The translations under genes were made by a program, and so were the position numbers. A DNA stretch of 64,000 nt from Microcella flavibacter (GTDB lineage Bacteria > Actinomycetota > Actinomycetes > Actinomycetales > Microbacteriaceae): NCBI RefSeq assembly GCF_012530535.1, contig NZ_CP051299.1, positions 1,674,001 to 1,738,000 of the forward strand, given 5' to 3'. This document shows positions 54,824-64,000 of the stretch, in pieces (position 1 is the stretch's first letter; every line of letters begins with the position of its first letter). The notes under the pieces were generated by a model, which saw only the letters and a program-made list of their open reading frames with translations, had not been told where the DNA came from and did no database searches.

Positions 54824-55753
54824 CTAGTAGCGGTCGACGGCCGGGGGCTCCGGCGTGTCGAGCACGACGCCCGCGGTCTCCTCGAACAGGCGCGCCCAGG
54901 TGCCGTCCTCGTAGGCCTCCTCGAGCACGTCGTTGATGAACGTGCGGAAGGCGTCGTCACCGAGCGGCACGCCGATGCCGTAGGGCTCCTCGGTGAAGGT
55001 GTCGCCCACGAGCTCGAACTCGCCCGGGTTCTGGTCGACGAAGCCCGACAGGATGACGTTGTCGGTGGTCACCGCGACGACCTGGCCGTTGCGCAGCGGG
55101 TCGAGGCAGTCGCTGTAGGCGCCCGCGGCGAGCAGCTCGGCGCCGTACTCGTCGGCGATCGTGGCGGCCGGGGTCGAGCCCTCGACCGAGCAGACCGGGA
55201 GGCCCTCGACGTCCTCGGGGCCCTCGATGCCCTCGGGGTTGCCGGCGGCGACGAGGATCGACTGACCGGCCTCGAAGTACGGCCCGGCGAAGCCGATGCG
55301 CTCCTTGCGGGCGTCGTTGATCGTGTAGGTCGCGACGACGATGTCGACCTGGTCGGTCTCGAGGAACGACTCGCGCACGGAGGAGATCGCCTCGCTCCAC
55401 TCGATGTTCTCGAACGGGATGCCCAGCTCGGCGGCGACGAGCGCCGCGATCGCGACGTCGAAGCCCACGGGGTTGCCGTCGGGGCCCTGCAGGCCGAACA
55501 GCGGCTGGTCGAACTTGGTGCCGACGCGCAGGGTGCCGGCCTCGGCGAGCTCGGCCATGGTCGTGCCCTCCTCGAACTCCGGGCTCTCCGCGATCTCGAG
55601 GTTGTAGGGGCCGTCGCCCGTCGCGGGCGCGTCGCCCGAGTCGTCGACGCCGCCGGGGCCGGCGCTGCCGGCGGGGGCGCAGGCGGTGAGGCCCAGCAGG
55701 AGGGCCGCTCCCACGGCCGTGAGCAGAGTGGTCTTGTTACGTCGAATTCGCAT
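54824..55753 (-). CDS. gluB: Glutamate-binding lipoprotein GluB
   Basis: Extracytoplasmic solute-binding protein of family 3, 309 residues. The signal peptide MRIRRNKTTLLTAVGAALLL ends at lipobox LTAC. The SBP_bac_3 domain runs from GTLRVGTKFDQPLFGLQGPD to YEDGTWARLFEE. VDIVVATYTINDARKERIGF and PYGIGVPLGDDAFRTFIND are typical. It delivers an acidic amino acid, probably glutamate, to GluCD. Confidence 0.93.
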   Translation of the reverse strand: MRIRRNKTTLLTAVGAALLLGLTACAPAGSAGPGGVDDSGDAPATGDGPYNLEIAESPEFEEGTTMAELAEAGTLRVGTKFDQPLFGLQGPDGNPVGFDVAIAALVAAELGIPFENIEWSEAISSVRESFLETDQVDIVVATYTINDARKERIGFAGPYFEAGQSILVAAGNPEGIEGPEDVEGLPVCSVEGSTPAATIADEYGAELLAAGAYSDCLDPLRNGQVVAVTTDNVILSGFVDQNPGEFELVGDTFTEEPYGIGVPLGDDAFRTFINDVLEEAYEDGTWARLFEETAGVVLDTPEPPAVDRY

Positions 55754-55825
55754 GCGTACCCCTTGGTGTCGTATCGAGTGTGATCGGTTTGGAACGGTGC
55801 TGTGCCGGTGCGGCGGGAGGGAGGT

Positions 55826-56572
<747 letters not shown>

Positions 56573-56616
56573 TCAAGCACACCCCGCGGAGGGGGGACAA
56601 AGCGAGGCCCTATTCG

Positions 56617-57435
56617 TTACACGCTCGAAACGCCCGCGCGGCGCTGCGCGAAGGCCGACTCGTAGAGGCAGACGGCGGCGGCCGTGGCGAGGTTGAGCGA
56701 CTCCGCACGGCCGTAGATGGGCACGACGACCGCGGCGTCCGCGAGCGCGAGCTGCTCGGGCGTGAGCCCGCGGGCCTCGTTGCCGAAGAGCCACGCGGTG
56801 GGAGCATCCAGCCCGCCCGCGGCGCGCTCGGCGAGCAGATCGCCGCCCGAGACGTCGGCCGCGAGGATGCGGGCGCCCTCGGCGCGCAGCCGCTCGAGCG
56901 TCGGCTGCAGCTCGACGCCGACGACGACGGGGACGTGGAAGAGCGAGCCGGTGGTCGCCCGCACGGCCTTGGGGTTGAAGGGGTCGACGCTCGTGCCCGT
57001 GAGGATCACGGCGTCGGCGCCCGCGGCATCCGCGACGCGGATGATCGTCCCCGCGTTGCCCGGATCCCGCACCTCCTCGAGCACCGCCACGAGCCGCGGG
57101 CGGGCGGCGAGCACCTCGTCGAGGCTGGAGGGGAAGGTCGCGCAGACGGCGACCATGCCCTGCGGCGTGACCGTGTCGGCGATGGCCTCGAGGACGGGAC
57201 CGGTGACCTGCTCGATGCGGATGCCCGCGGCACGGGCATCCCGGATGAGCGCGGACGCGCGATCCTCGGCGGCGGCCGTCACGAAGATCTCGCGCACCAG
57301 CTCGGGGCGCCAGCGCACCGCCTCGTCGACGGCCTGCGGGCCCTCGACCAGGAACAGCCCCGTCTCGGCGCGCTGCGCGCGCTTGGAGAGCTTCGCGGCC
57401 GCGCGGACGCGGGGCGAACGGGGGTTGTCGATCAT
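56617..57435 (-). CDS. SpoU/TrmH-family RNA 2'-O-methyltransferase
   Basis: 272 residues. An N-terminal L30e-like domain (FLVEGPQAVDEAVRWRPELV) recognises rRNA. The SPOUT knot motifs are VLEEVRDPGNAGTIIRVADAAG, WLFGNEARGL and VVPIYGRAESLNLATAAAVCLYE. It probably methylates 23S rRNA; the target nucleotide is unknown. Such a gene often lies next to rplT in actinobacteria. TACGAT ends exactly 6 nt before the ATG, so it is probably leaderless. Confidence 0.92.
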   Translation of the reverse strand: MIDNPRSPRVRAAAKLSKRAQRAETGLFLVEGPQAVDEAVRWRPELVREIFVTAAAEDRASALIRDARAAGIRIEQVTGPVLEAIADTVTPQGMVAVCATFPSSLDEVLAARPRLVAVLEEVRDPGNAGTIIRVADAAGADAVILTGTSVDPFNPKAVRATTGSLFHVPVVVGVELQPTLERLRAEGARILAADVSGGDLLAERAAGGLDAPTAWLFGNEARGLTPEQLALADAAVVVPIYGRAESLNLATAAAVCLYESAFAQRRAGVSSV

Positions 57436-57441
57436 GGCGCC

Positions 57442-57447
57442 ATCGTA
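57442..57447 (-). promoter_or_regulatory. -10 element of the rRNA methyltransferase gene, probable leaderless promoter
   Basis: TACGAT on the minus strand ends 6 nt before ATG 57435. Confidence 0.55.
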
Positions 57448-57479
57448 TCGACGGCCGCGTGAACGACGGGTGACACGCG

Positions 57480-57520
57480 GACGGCGCGCTCCCCCGGTCT
57501 CCCGGGGAGAGCGCGCCGTC
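57480..57520 (-). terminator. Terminator of infC-rpmI-rplT
   Basis: A long GC-rich hairpin, GACGGCGCGCTC paired with GAGCGCGCCGTC plus a CCCCGG/CCGGGG inner stem and one bulge, 23 nt after the rplT stop. Confidence 0.75.
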
Positions 57521-57542
57521 GGGCGTGCGGTGATGCTGCTGA

Positions 57543-57929
57543 CTACGCGGCGGTCTTCGGCGCCGAGGTGTCGGCGGGGAGAGCGGCCTTCGCGACGGCG
57601 ACGATCGCGCTGAACGCGGCGGCGTCGTTGACGGCGAGGTCGGCGAGCATGCGGCGGTCGACCTCGACGCCGGCCAGGGCGAGACCCTGGATGAGGCGGT
57701 TGTAGGTCAGGCCGTTCTGGCGCGACGCGGCGTTGATGCGCTGGATCCAGAGGCGACGGAACTCGCCCTTCTTCGCGCGACGGTCGCGGTACGAGTAGAC
57801 GAGGGAGTGGGTGACCTGCTCCTTGGCCTTGCGGTACAGGCGCGACCGCTGACCGCGGTAGCCCTCTGCACGCTCGAGGATGACGCGACGCTTCTTGTGG
57901 GCGTTGACTGCCCGCTTGACTCTAGCCAT
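57543..57929 (-). CDS. rplT: 50S ribosomal protein L20
   Basis: 128 residues. Starts [19 protein letters not shown] with the basic extension inserted into 23S r[22 protein letters not shown] is the central helix. L20 is needed for early 50S assembly and in some bacteria represses its own operon. Third gene after infC and rpmI. Confidence 0.98.
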   Translation of the reverse strand: MARVKRAVNAHKKRRVILERAEGYRGQRSRLYRKAKEQVTHSLVYSYRDRRAKKGEFRRLWIQRINAASRQNGLTYNRLIQGLALAGVEVDRRMLADLAVNDAAAFSAIVAVAKAALPADTSAPKTAA

Positions 57930-57961
57930 GTTCGGATTCCTTCAGTTCTGGTGGCTCGGCG

Positions 57962-58159
57962 TTACTTCTTGCCGATGAGCTTCTTGATGACCTTGGCGTC
58001 GGCGGGGGCCAGCACGACCTCCTTGTTCAGTCGGCGAGTGAGCTCGCTCGACTTCTTCTCGAGGTTGTGGCGCATACCGGCGCCCTGCTTCATGACCTTG
58101 CCGGAGCCGGTCAGCTTGAAGCGCTTCTTCGCACCGGAGTGGGTCTTCTGCTTGGGCAT
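57962..58159 (-). CDS. rpmI: 50S ribosomal protein L35
   Basis: 65 residues, highly basic: [20 protein letters not shown] and [19 protein letters not shown] are family signatures. It sits between infC and rplT in the conserved order. Confidence 0.98.
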   Translation of the reverse strand: MPKQKTHSGAKKRFKLTGSGKVMKQGAGMRHNLEKKSSELTRRLNKEVVLAPADAKVIKKLIGKK

Positions 58160-58186
58160 GGTGTTCCTCTTCCTTGTTCCAGGTCT

Positions 58187-59122
58187 CTACTCCGCCGAGG
58201 GGGCGGGGGTCTTCGGAGCCGCGGGAGTGCGCGGCGTGGGGGCGTTCTTCGGCGTGGGCTTGAGCGGCGGCTTGCCGACGGCCGGCTTCGGCGTCGACTT
58301 CGCCGCGGGCTTGCTCGACGCCGGCTTGCTCGTCGCCGGCTTCGCGGCGGCGGGCTTCTCCTCGGCCGGAGCGGCCTCGGTCGTCGGCGCGTCGGCGGTC
58401 GCCTCGGCCGCGGGCGCGGCGGCCGGCGGGGCCGCCTTGCGGGCGGCGGCGGGAGCCTTCACGAACTCGGCGGGCAGCACCTCGGCGGGAGCCTCGGCCA
58501 CCGTCTCGGTCGCGGCGTCCTCGTCGGACTCGGCGCTCGGAGCGGCGTCATCCGCCTTGCGCGCCGCCTTGGCCTGTGCGCGGGCCGCGTTCTGCTCGGC
58601 CTTCGCGTCGGCCTTGTTCTTGTGGGGGCCGATGATCATGACCATGTTGCGACCGTCGATCGTCGGGGTCGACTCGACGGCTCCGAACTCGGAGACCTCC
58701 TCCGCGAAGCGCTGCAGCAGGCGGACGCCCATCTCGGGGCGCGACTGCTCGCGGCCGCGGAACAGGATCATGGCCTTGACCTTGTCACCGGCCTGCAGGA
58801 AGCCCTCGGCGCGCTTGCGCTTGGTCTCGTAGTCGTGCTTGTCGATCTTCAGGCGGAAGCGCACCTCCTTGAGGATGGTGTTCGCCTGATTGCGTCGGGC
58901 CTCCTTGGCCTTCTGCGCAGCCTCGTACTTGAACTTGCCGTAGTCCATGACCTTGACCACGGGCGGCTTCGAGTTGGGGGCCACCTCGACGAGGTCGAGG
59001 TCGGCCTCCTGCGCGAGCCGCAGGGCCACCTCGATCTTGACGACACCGACCTGCTCGCCTCCGGGGCCGACGAGTCGGACCTCGGGGACGCGGATTCGGT
59101 CGTTCGTTCTCGGTTCGCTGAT
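58187..59122 (-). CDS. infC: Translation initiation factor IF-3, with long C-terminal extension
   Basis: IF-3N ([20 protein letters not shown]) and IF-3C ([35 protein letters not shown]) domains cover about the first 180 residues. A further 130 residues rich in Ala, Pro and Lys ([20 protein letters not shown]) follow and are probably disordered. The start is taken as AUC at 59122 ([10 protein letters not shown]), because GAGGAG lies 6 nt upstream. An ATG six codons earlier (59140) has no ribosome site. A rare start codon allows IF-3 to repress its own synthesis, as known for E. coli infC. An annotation from ATG 59140 would add six residues. Confidence 0.93.
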   Translation of the reverse strand: MSEPRTNDRIRVPEVRLVGPGGEQVGVVKIEVALRLAQEADLDLVEVAPNSKPPVVKVMDYGKFKYEAAQKAKEARRNQANTILKEVRFRLKIDKHDYETKRKRAEGFLQAGDKVKAMILFRGREQSRPEMGVRLLQRFAEEVSEFGAVESTPTIDGRNMVMIIGPHKNKADAKAEQNAARAQAKAARKADDAAPSAESDEDAATETVAEAPAEVLPAEFVKAPAAARKAAPPAAAPAAEATADAPTTEAAPAEEKPAAAKPATSKPASSKPAAKSTPKPAVGKPPLKPTPKNAPTPRTPAAPKTPAPSAE

Positions 59123-59348
59123 GCGCTTCTCCTCTTTCATGACGGTGATCAGCCGCACGCCGGGGGACCCGGCCTGCGCGAAAGAGGGTGCTTCATCCGA
59201 ACGGCGCACGGCGCCGCTCCACCCGCAGCATCGTGCGGCCGGAGCCGACGAGCGGGGTGCATCTACCCGGTAACCTAGTGAGGCGGTCAAGCGCGGGTGG
59301 GAGGAATCTCCACTTTCGTACCGGGGATCTGGCCCCGGAGCCCGCATA

Positions 59349-59377
59349 ACACTAGCAGTACCGTCGCGTGCCGGGAA
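59349..59377 (-). promoter_or_regulatory. Promoter of the infC operon
   Basis: Minus strand TTCCCG (59372-59377), 17 nt, TAGTGT (59349-59354). It leaves a leader of about 220 nt before infC with room for regulatory structure; GTGGGAGGAATCTCCACTTTC near 59300 can fold into a hairpin. Confidence 0.6.
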
Positions 59378-59411
59378 GTCACGCCCGAATCCAGCTCCCC
59401 CGGAAGGCTCC

Positions 59412-59741
59412 ATGAGCGAGAACGACGCCGCCCGCGACATCGCGGACGTGCCCGCAGTCGAGATCATCAACACCGTCGCGGTGCACCTGCTCAGCGCCGC
59501 CGCGGTGAAATGCGGGCTCTCGGAGGCGGGCGAGGACGAGATCGACCTCGCCGAGGCCCGCAAGCTGATTGTCTCGCTCGCCGGCCTCATCACGGCGGCC
59601 GCCCCGGAGCTCGGCGACCACCACGCCCGCGTGCTGCGCGACGGTCTGCGCTCGGTGCAGCTCGCATTCCGCGAGGCCTCGCCGTTCCCCGACGCTCCGG
59701 GCCAGGGCCCGGGCGAGAAGTACACCGGCCCCGTCACCTGA
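59412..59741 (+). CDS. DUF1844 domain protein
   Basis: 109 residues. [21 protein letters not shown] and [18 protein letters not shown] match the DUF1844 family of unknown function. It usually lies near infC, as here in divergent orientation. The ATG has GGAAGG upstream. The end [21 protein letters not shown] is a conserved tail in actinobacterial members. Confidence 0.88.
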   Translation: MSENDAARDIADVPAVEIINTVAVHLLSAAAVKCGLSEAGEDEIDLAEARKLIVSLAGLITAAAPELGDHHARVLRDGLRSVQLAFREASPFPDAPGQGPGEKYTGPVT

Positions 59742-59783
59742 TCGCGGGCCGCCGACGGTCGGCCGGCAGCGGGTCGACGGGCG

Positions 59784-60584
59784 CTACTCCGCCGGCATCA
59801 CCACCGGTTGGATCGACAGCGAGTCGACCCGTTCGGCCACAATCGCATCCCGCGACCAGCGCTCGCCGATCGCAGCGAGCAGCGCGCGCAGGCGCTCCGG
59901 GCTCGTGCCGGCGGCCACCGCGAGGCGCACCACGACCTCGGCGCCGGTGCCGCGCGCCGTCGGATCCCCCGCGACGGGGGCGACGGCGATGATCTCGGGA
60001 TGCTCCTCCGCGGGCCCGGCGATGGCCTCGAGCACCTCGGCGTCGTCGAGCGCCGGGGTCCACTCCGCTCCGCGGGCGATCGCCCACACGGCCGGGCGTG
60101 GGAGCACGACCTCGGTGTCGGCGCTCGTCGCGTCGATCACCACGCGGTCGGTCTGCTCGCTCGCGGCGGCGAGGGCGACCCGGCGGGCGTCGGCGGGCAC
60201 GGGGCGAGCATCCGCCCGCCACCGCGTCATCGCGGCGACCGAGGAGAAGACCGGCAGGATCGGGCGGCCGTCCGGGCCGGAGACGGTGATGATCGAGAGC
60301 TCCTGCGTCTTGTCGACGCGCACGCCCTGATCGTTCAGGCCCTCCTCCCCCGCCACGGCGACGAGCGGGATGAGGAAGCGGCTCTCGCGCACCGCGTCGA
60401 CCACCGCGGTCAGCGGCGCCTCGCCGGCGCGGAAGGCGGCCATCGCCGCGAGGAACGCCGGCGGGGCGGTGCCGTCATCGCCTGCCGCCGGGTTCGGGGT
60501 GAAGGAGCGACCCGCCCAGGGCTGACCGGCGGAGTCGGCCGCGGGACCGTGGGCGTGGTCGTGGTCGTGCGCGTCGGCCGGCAC
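59784..60584 (-). CDS. SseB family protein
   Basis: 266 residues. The SseB N-terminal fold is seen in [13 protein letters not shown] and [20 protein letters not shown], ending [23 protein letters not shown]. The C-terminal region (ILA- type [21 protein letters not shown]) resembles the SseB C-domain. The first 25 residues are histidine-rich (HDHDHAHG), possibly metal-binding or disordered. The start is uncertain: GTG at 60584 is used; a CTG at 60596 overlapping the hisA stop is possible. The gene follows hisA in the histidine cluster. Confidence 0.82.
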   Translation of the reverse strand: MPADAHDHDHAHGPAADSAGQPWAGRSFTPNPAAGDDGTAPPAFLAAMAAFRAGEAPLTAVVDAVRESRFLIPLVAVAGEEGLNDQGVRVDKTQELSIITVSGPDGRPILPVFSSVAAMTRWRADARPVPADARRVALAAASEQTDRVVIDATSADTEVVLPRPAVWAIARGAEWTPALDDAEVLEAIAGPAEEHPEIIAVAPVAGDPTARGTGAEVVVRLAVAAGTSPERLRALLAAIGERWSRDAIVAERVDSLSIQPVVMPAE

Positions 60585-60592
60585 GGCGACGG

Positions 60593-61342
60593 TCAGTCGC
60601 CGGCGACGTCGAGCGCCTCGGGGAGCGTGAACGCCCCCGCGTAGAGCGCCTTGCCGACGATGGCGCCCTCGAGGCCGAGCGGCACGAGCTCGCGCAGCGC
60701 GGCGATGTCGTCGAGGCTCGAGACGCCGCCCGAGGCGATGACCGGGCGGTGCGTGCGCTCCATGACCTGGCGCAGCAGATCGAGGTTCGGGCCCTTGAGC
60801 GTGCCGTCCTTCGTCACGTCGGTGACGACGTAGCGGGCGCAGCCGGCCTCCTCGAGGCGCTCGAGCACGTGCCAGAGGTCGCCGCCCTCCTCCGTCCAGC
60901 CGCGCGCGGCGAGCGTCGTGCCGCGCACGTCGAGGCCGACCGCGATCGCCTCGCCGTACTCGGCGATGACGTGGGCGGCCCACTCGGGGTTCTCGAGCGC
61001 GGCGGTGCCGAGGTTGATGCGCTTCGCGCCCGTCGCGAGGGCGGCCTCGAGGCTCGCGTCGTCGCGGATGCCGCCCGAGAGCTCGATGTTGACGTTGCGC
61101 GGCGTCGCCTTCACGACCTTCTGGATGATCTTGCGGTTGTTGCCGCGGCCGAAGGCCGCGTCGAGGTCGACCAGGTGGATCCACTCGGCGCCGTCGCGCG
61201 CCCACTCCTCGGCGGCGTCCACCGGGTCGCCGTAGCTCGTCTCCGAGCCGGCCTCCCCCTGGGTGAGGCGGACGGCCTTGCCGCCCGCGACGTCGACCGC
61301 CGGGAGCAGGGTCAGCGCGGGGATTCTGGTGAACTCGCTCAT
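60593..61342 (-). CDS. priA: Phosphoribosyl isomerase A (HisA/PriA)
   Basis: TIM-barrel isomerase of 249 residues. [20 protein letters not shown] contains the first catalytic Asp; [20 protein letters not shown] the second. [21 protein letters not shown] and [16 protein letters not shown] bind phosphate. In related actinobacteria this enzyme acts in both histidine and tryptophan synthesis (HisA and TrpF). Bifunctionality here is inferred from the family and would need absence of trpF in the genome. Confidence 0.94.
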   Translation of the reverse strand: MSEFTRIPALTLLPAVDVAGGKAVRLTQGEAGSETSYGDPVDAAEEWARDGAEWIHLVDLDAAFGRGNNRKIIQKVVKATPRNVNIELSGGIRDDASLEAALATGAKRINLGTAALENPEWAAHVIAEYGEAIAVGLDVRGTTLAARGWTEEGGDLWHVLERLEEAGCARYVVTDVTKDGTLKGPNLDLLRQVMERTHRPVIASGGVSSLDDIAALRELVPLGLEGAIVGKALYAGAFTLPEALDVAGD

Positions 61343-61428
61343 GGTGTCTTTCCGTGGGTATCGACGGGGTTCCGGGTGAAGTCGCAACGAGCACAGAAGC
61401 GTACCCCTCTCTCGAGGGGCCGCCGTGC

Positions 61429-62067
61429 TCAGAGAGTGCTCAGCCAGTTCCCCAGGAGGCGGAGACCGGCGTCGCCGGACTTCTCGGGGTGGAACTGCGT
61501 CGCCCAGAGCGGTCCGTTCTCGACGGCCGCGACGAAGCGCTCGCCGTGCTCGGAGAAGGTCACGAGCGGGGCGGCGATCGCGGCGTTCGTGACCTCGAGC
61601 TGCCAGCTGCGGGCGGCGTAGGAGTGGACGAAGTAGAAGCGCTCGTCGTGCAGGCCCGCGAAGAGGCGCGACTCGGCGGGAGCATCCACCGTGTTCCACC
61701 CCATGTGCGGCAGCACGGGGGCGTGCAGCTCCTCGACGACGCCGGGCCACTCGCCCAGGCCCTCGGTGACGGCGCCGCGCTCGTCGCCGCTGTCGAACAT
61801 GATCTGCATGCCGACGCAGATGCCGAGCACCGGCCGACCGCCCGCGAGCCGGCGGTCGATGAGCTCGTCGCCGCGCACGGCGCGCAGCTGCTGCATGACC
61901 GCGCCGAATGCGCCCACACCGGGGACGAGAAGGCCATCGGCATCGCGGATGCGGCCGCGATCAGCCGTGATCTCGACGCGGGCGCCGGCGGCCTCGACGG
62001 CCTTCGCGGCCGAGTGGATGTTGCCGGAGCCGTAATCGAGCACGACGACGGTGGGGAGGGCGCTCAC
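61429..62067 (-). CDS. hisH: Imidazole glycerol phosphate synthase glutaminase subunit HisH
   Basis: 212 residues. [19 protein letters not shown] opens the class I amidotransferase. The nucleophile is Cys in [11 protein letters not shown], and His/Glu are in [14 protein letters not shown]. It supplies ammonia to HisF, which is not in the window. GTG at 62067, 2 nt after the hisB stop. Confidence 0.95.
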   Translation of the reverse strand: MSALPTVVVLDYGSGNIHSAAKAVEAAGARVEITADRGRIRDADGLLVPGVGAFGAVMQQLRAVRGDELIDRRLAGGRPVLGICVGMQIMFDSGDERGAVTEGLGEWPGVVEELHAPVLPHMGWNTVDAPAESRLFAGLHDERFYFVHSYAARSWQLEVTNAAIAAPLVTFSEHGERFVAAVENGPLWATQFHPEKSGDAGLRLLGNWLSTL

Positions 62068-62069
62068 GG

Positions 62070-62675
62070 TCAGAGCGCGCCCTTGGTCGAGGGGATGCCC
62101 GAGACGCGGTCGTCGCGCTGCACCGCCTGGCGCAGCGCGCGCGCGAAGGCCTTGAACTCGGCCTCGGCGATGTGGTGCGGGTCGCGGCCGGCGAGCACCG
62201 TGAGGTGCACCGTGAGCCCGGCGTGCATCGTGATGGCCTCGAAGACGTGGCGCACCATGGATCCGGTGAAGTGACCGCCGATGAGGTGGAACTCGAAACC
62301 GGCGGGCTCGCCGGAGTGCACGAGGTACGGGCGGCCCGAGACGTCGACGACGGCCTGCGCGAGCGCGTCGTCGAGCGGCACGAGCGCGTCGCCGAAGCGG
62401 GCGATGCCGGACTTGTCGCCGAGGGCCTTCGCGATGGCCTGGCCGAGCACGATGCCGGTGTCCTCCACCGTGTGGTGCACGTCGATCTGCGTGTCGCCGT
62501 GCGCCTCGACCTCGAGGTCGATGAGGGAGTGCTTGGCGAGGGCCGTGAGCATGTGGTCGAAGAAGGGCACCGTCGTCGAGATCGACGAGCGGCCCGTGCC
62601 GTCGAGCTCGACGGAGAGGCGGATGCTGGACTCGCTCGTCTCGCGACGGAGCTCGGCGGTGCGCGGGGAGGTCAC
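62070..62675 (-). CDS. hisB: Imidazoleglycerol-phosphate dehydratase
   Basis: 201 residues, monofunctional. Two metal-binding HHxxE motifs: [16 protein letters not shown] and [30 protein letters not shown] and [17 protein letters not shown] are signatures. The GTG start at 62675 overlaps hisC by 4 nt. Confidence 0.96.
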   Translation of the reverse strand: MTSPRTAELRRETSESSIRLSVELDGTGRSSISTTVPFFDHMLTALAKHSLIDLEVEAHGDTQIDVHHTVEDTGIVLGQAIAKALGDKSGIARFGDALVPLDDALAQAVVDVSGRPYLVHSGEPAGFEFHLIGGHFTGSMVRHVFEAITMHAGLTVHLTVLAGRDPHHIAEAEFKAFARALRQAVQRDDRVSGIPSTKGAL

Positions 62676-63748
62676 CGGCCCATCCTACCGAGCACCTCGA
62701 GGAACTCCGTGGTCTCGGCCTCGGTGCCCGCCGTGACCCGGAGATGGTTCGGGATCGCAAGATCGCGGATGAGGATGTCGTGCTCGAGGAGGTGCTCGAA
62801 CACGCCCCGGGGATCGTCGACGCCCCCGAACAGCACGAAGTTCGCCCAGCTCTCGTGCGGGTCGTAGCCGAGCCGCGCGAGCTCGACGACGAGGCGGTCG
62901 CGCTGCTCGCGGATCGCCCCCACCGTGGCGAGCATCGCCGGGGCGTGCTGCAGGGCGGCCACGGCCGCCGCCTGGGTCAGCGCCGACAGGTGGTACGGCA
63001 GCCGCACCAGCCGCAGCGCGTCAATCACCGCGGGGTCGGCGGCGAGGTAGCCGAGCCGGCCGCCGGCGAAGGCGAAGGCCTTGCTCATGGTGCGGGAGAC
63101 GACGAGCCGGGGCCGCCCCTCGAGCAGGCTCAGCGCGCTCGGCTCGCCCTCGGGCATGAACTCGGCGTAGGCCTCGTCGACCATGACGATGCCGCGGCTC
63201 GCGTCGTGCACCGCCTCGATGACGTCGAGCCCGAGCGGCGTGCCCGTCGGGTTGTTGGGGGCGCAGAGGAAGACGAGGTCGGGGTCGTGGCGCTCGATCG
63301 CGGCGACGGCGGTGCGCGTCGTGATGCGGAAGTCGTCGTCGCGGTCCGCGGCGATCCACCGCGTGCCCGTGCCGGAGGCGATGATCGAGTGCATCGAGTA
63401 CGTGGGCGGGAAGCCGAGCACGCTGCGGCCGGGCCCGCCGAAGGCCTGCAGGATGTGCTGGATGACCTCGTTGGACCCGTTCGCCGCCCAGACCCGCTCG
63501 GGCCCGATGCCGGCGCCGAGGTAGTCCGCGAGGTGCTCGCGCAGGGCGGTGAACTCGCGATCCGGGTAGCGGTTGATGCTGCGCAGCTCGCGCTCGATCG
63601 CGCTCGTCACGTGCGCGATGACCTCGGGCGGCACGGGGTGCGTGTTCTCGTTGACGTTGAGGGCGATGCGCACGGGCTTCTGCGGAGCGCCGTAGGGCGT
63701 CTGACCCCGCAGGTCGTCGCGGATGGGGAGGTCGGCGAGGGAGGTCAC
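62672..63748 (-). CDS. hisC: Histidinol-phosphate aminotransferase
   Basis: PLP-dependent aminotransferase of 358 residues. [14 protein letters not shown], the [13 protein letters not shown] loop, [18 protein letters not shown] and the PLP lysine in [17 protein letters not shown] are all present. GTG at 63748; TACGAT ends exactly 6 nt upstream with no ribosome site, so the his operon message is probably leaderless. hisD, often first, is absent. The open frame upstream has no homology. Confidence 0.95.
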   Translation of the reverse strand: MTSLADLPIRDDLRGQTPYGAPQKPVRIALNVNENTHPVPPEVIAHVTSAIERELRSINRYPDREFTALREHLADYLGAGIGPERVWAANGSNEVIQHILQAFGGPGRSVLGFPPTYSMHSIIASGTGTRWIAADRDDDFRITTRTAVAAIERHDPDLVFLCAPNNPTGTPLGLDVIEAVHDASRGIVMVDEAYAEFMPEGEPSALSLLEGRPRLVVSRTMSKAFAFAGGRLGYLAADPAVIDALRLVRLPYHLSALTQAAAVAALQHAPAMLATVGAIREQRDRLVVELARLGYDPHESWANFVLFGGVDDPRGVFEHLLEHDILIRDLAIPNHLRVTAGTEAETTEFLEVLGRMGR

Positions 63749-63754
63749 CGCCTC

Positions 63755-63760
63755 ATCGTA
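63755..63760 (-). promoter_or_regulatory. -10 element of the his operon, probable leaderless promoter
   Basis: TACGAT on the minus strand ends 6 nt before GTG 63748. Confidence 0.55.
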
Positions 63761-63848
63761 GAGGCGGCCGGCCGGGGGCCCGGTGGAGGGACGAGGGCCT
63801 GGCCGGCGGCGCGGGCGACGGCCGGGTCGGTGGTCGGGGCCGGTCGGC

Positions 63849-64000
63849 TCAGTCGACGTAGGCGGCGGGCAGGACCAGCGTCTGGCCGGCCTGCACGGCA
63901 CCGCCGTCGAGGGCGTTGACCGCGACGATGTCGGCGACGACGTCGGCCGGGTTCGCCTCCGGCGCGATCGCCTCGGCGAGCGACCAGAGGGTCTGCCCCG
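63849..64000 (-). CDS. LysM peptidoglycan-binding protein, C-terminal part
   Basis: The minus strand entering from the window edge reads GQTLWSLAEAIAPEANPADV, then IVAVNALDGGAVQAGQTLVL and ends PAAYVD. This is a LysM domain, which binds peptidoglycan glycan chains. The N-terminus, expected to hold a membrane anchor or signal, lies outside the window. A small LysM protein next to lexA and hisC is common in actinobacteria, but lexA is not visible. Confidence 0.85.
   Translation of the reverse strand, partial: GQTLWSLAEAIAPEANPADVVADIVAVNALDGGAVQAGQTLVLPAAYVD

Overview
The window is high-GC chromosomal DNA from an actinobacterium, most likely family Microbacteriaceae. The evidence is the base composition, the conserved orders pyrG-nudix-xerD ... 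parA-scpA-scpB-rluB-tyrA-cmk-der and recN-nadK-tlyA, the actinobacterial rRNA leader, and PriA-type histidine genes. I cannot fix the genus from the sequence alone.

Layout. 1-4860 is an accessory island of visibly lower GC: a type I restriction-modification locus (hsdS cut by the window edge, hsdM), a complete IS3-family element with its target duplication, and an unrecognised coiled-coil/membrane protein. It abuts the 3' end of a tRNA-Pro gene. 5011-9907 holds small housekeeping or conserved genes (pcp, two Nudix genes, two small membrane proteins, a GNAT, DUF2071) and terC behind a yybP-ykoY-like manganese riboswitch. 10122-16813 is the minus-strand segregation and translation cluster der-cmk-tyrA-rluB-scpB-scpA-parA. 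17010-21322 is a plus-strand block of five tandem paralogues of an unrecognised exported two-cysteine protein, set between parA and xerD. 21377-24674 is xerD-nudix-pyrG. 24748-26714 is a lipoprotein gene followed immediately by an IS481 element. 26742-33429 runs recN, nadK, tlyA, a small conserved gene, a HAD phosphatase and a charge-segregated TPR-like protein. 33544-39460 is a complete rRNA operon (16S-23S-5S, minus strand) with three tandem candidate promoters. 39507-42837 holds tyrS, a SatD-like/HTH gene with a membrane partner, and a 3-methyladenine glycosylase. 42848-49532 is the arginine cluster argCJBDFH. 49560-53113 is pheST. 53183-56572 is a glutamate-type ABC importer (gluABCD). 56617-59122 is an rRNA methyltransferase and infC-rpmI-rplT. 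59412-63748 is DUF1844, sseB and hisCBH-hisA. A truncated LysM gene closes the window.

How genes work together. Most minus-strand genes form tightly packed operons with 1-17 nt overlaps (arg, pheST, his, scp, recN-nadK-tlyA), which implies translational coupling. Many first genes have a -10-like hexamer exactly 6-7 nt before the start codon and no ribosome binding site, so leaderless transcription appears common here. The strongest candidate for something undescribed is the five-paralogue block at 17010-21322. The family has a short N-terminal helix motif, one transmembrane helix and an exported domain with a cysteine pair at almost invariant spacing; one member carries the domain twice.
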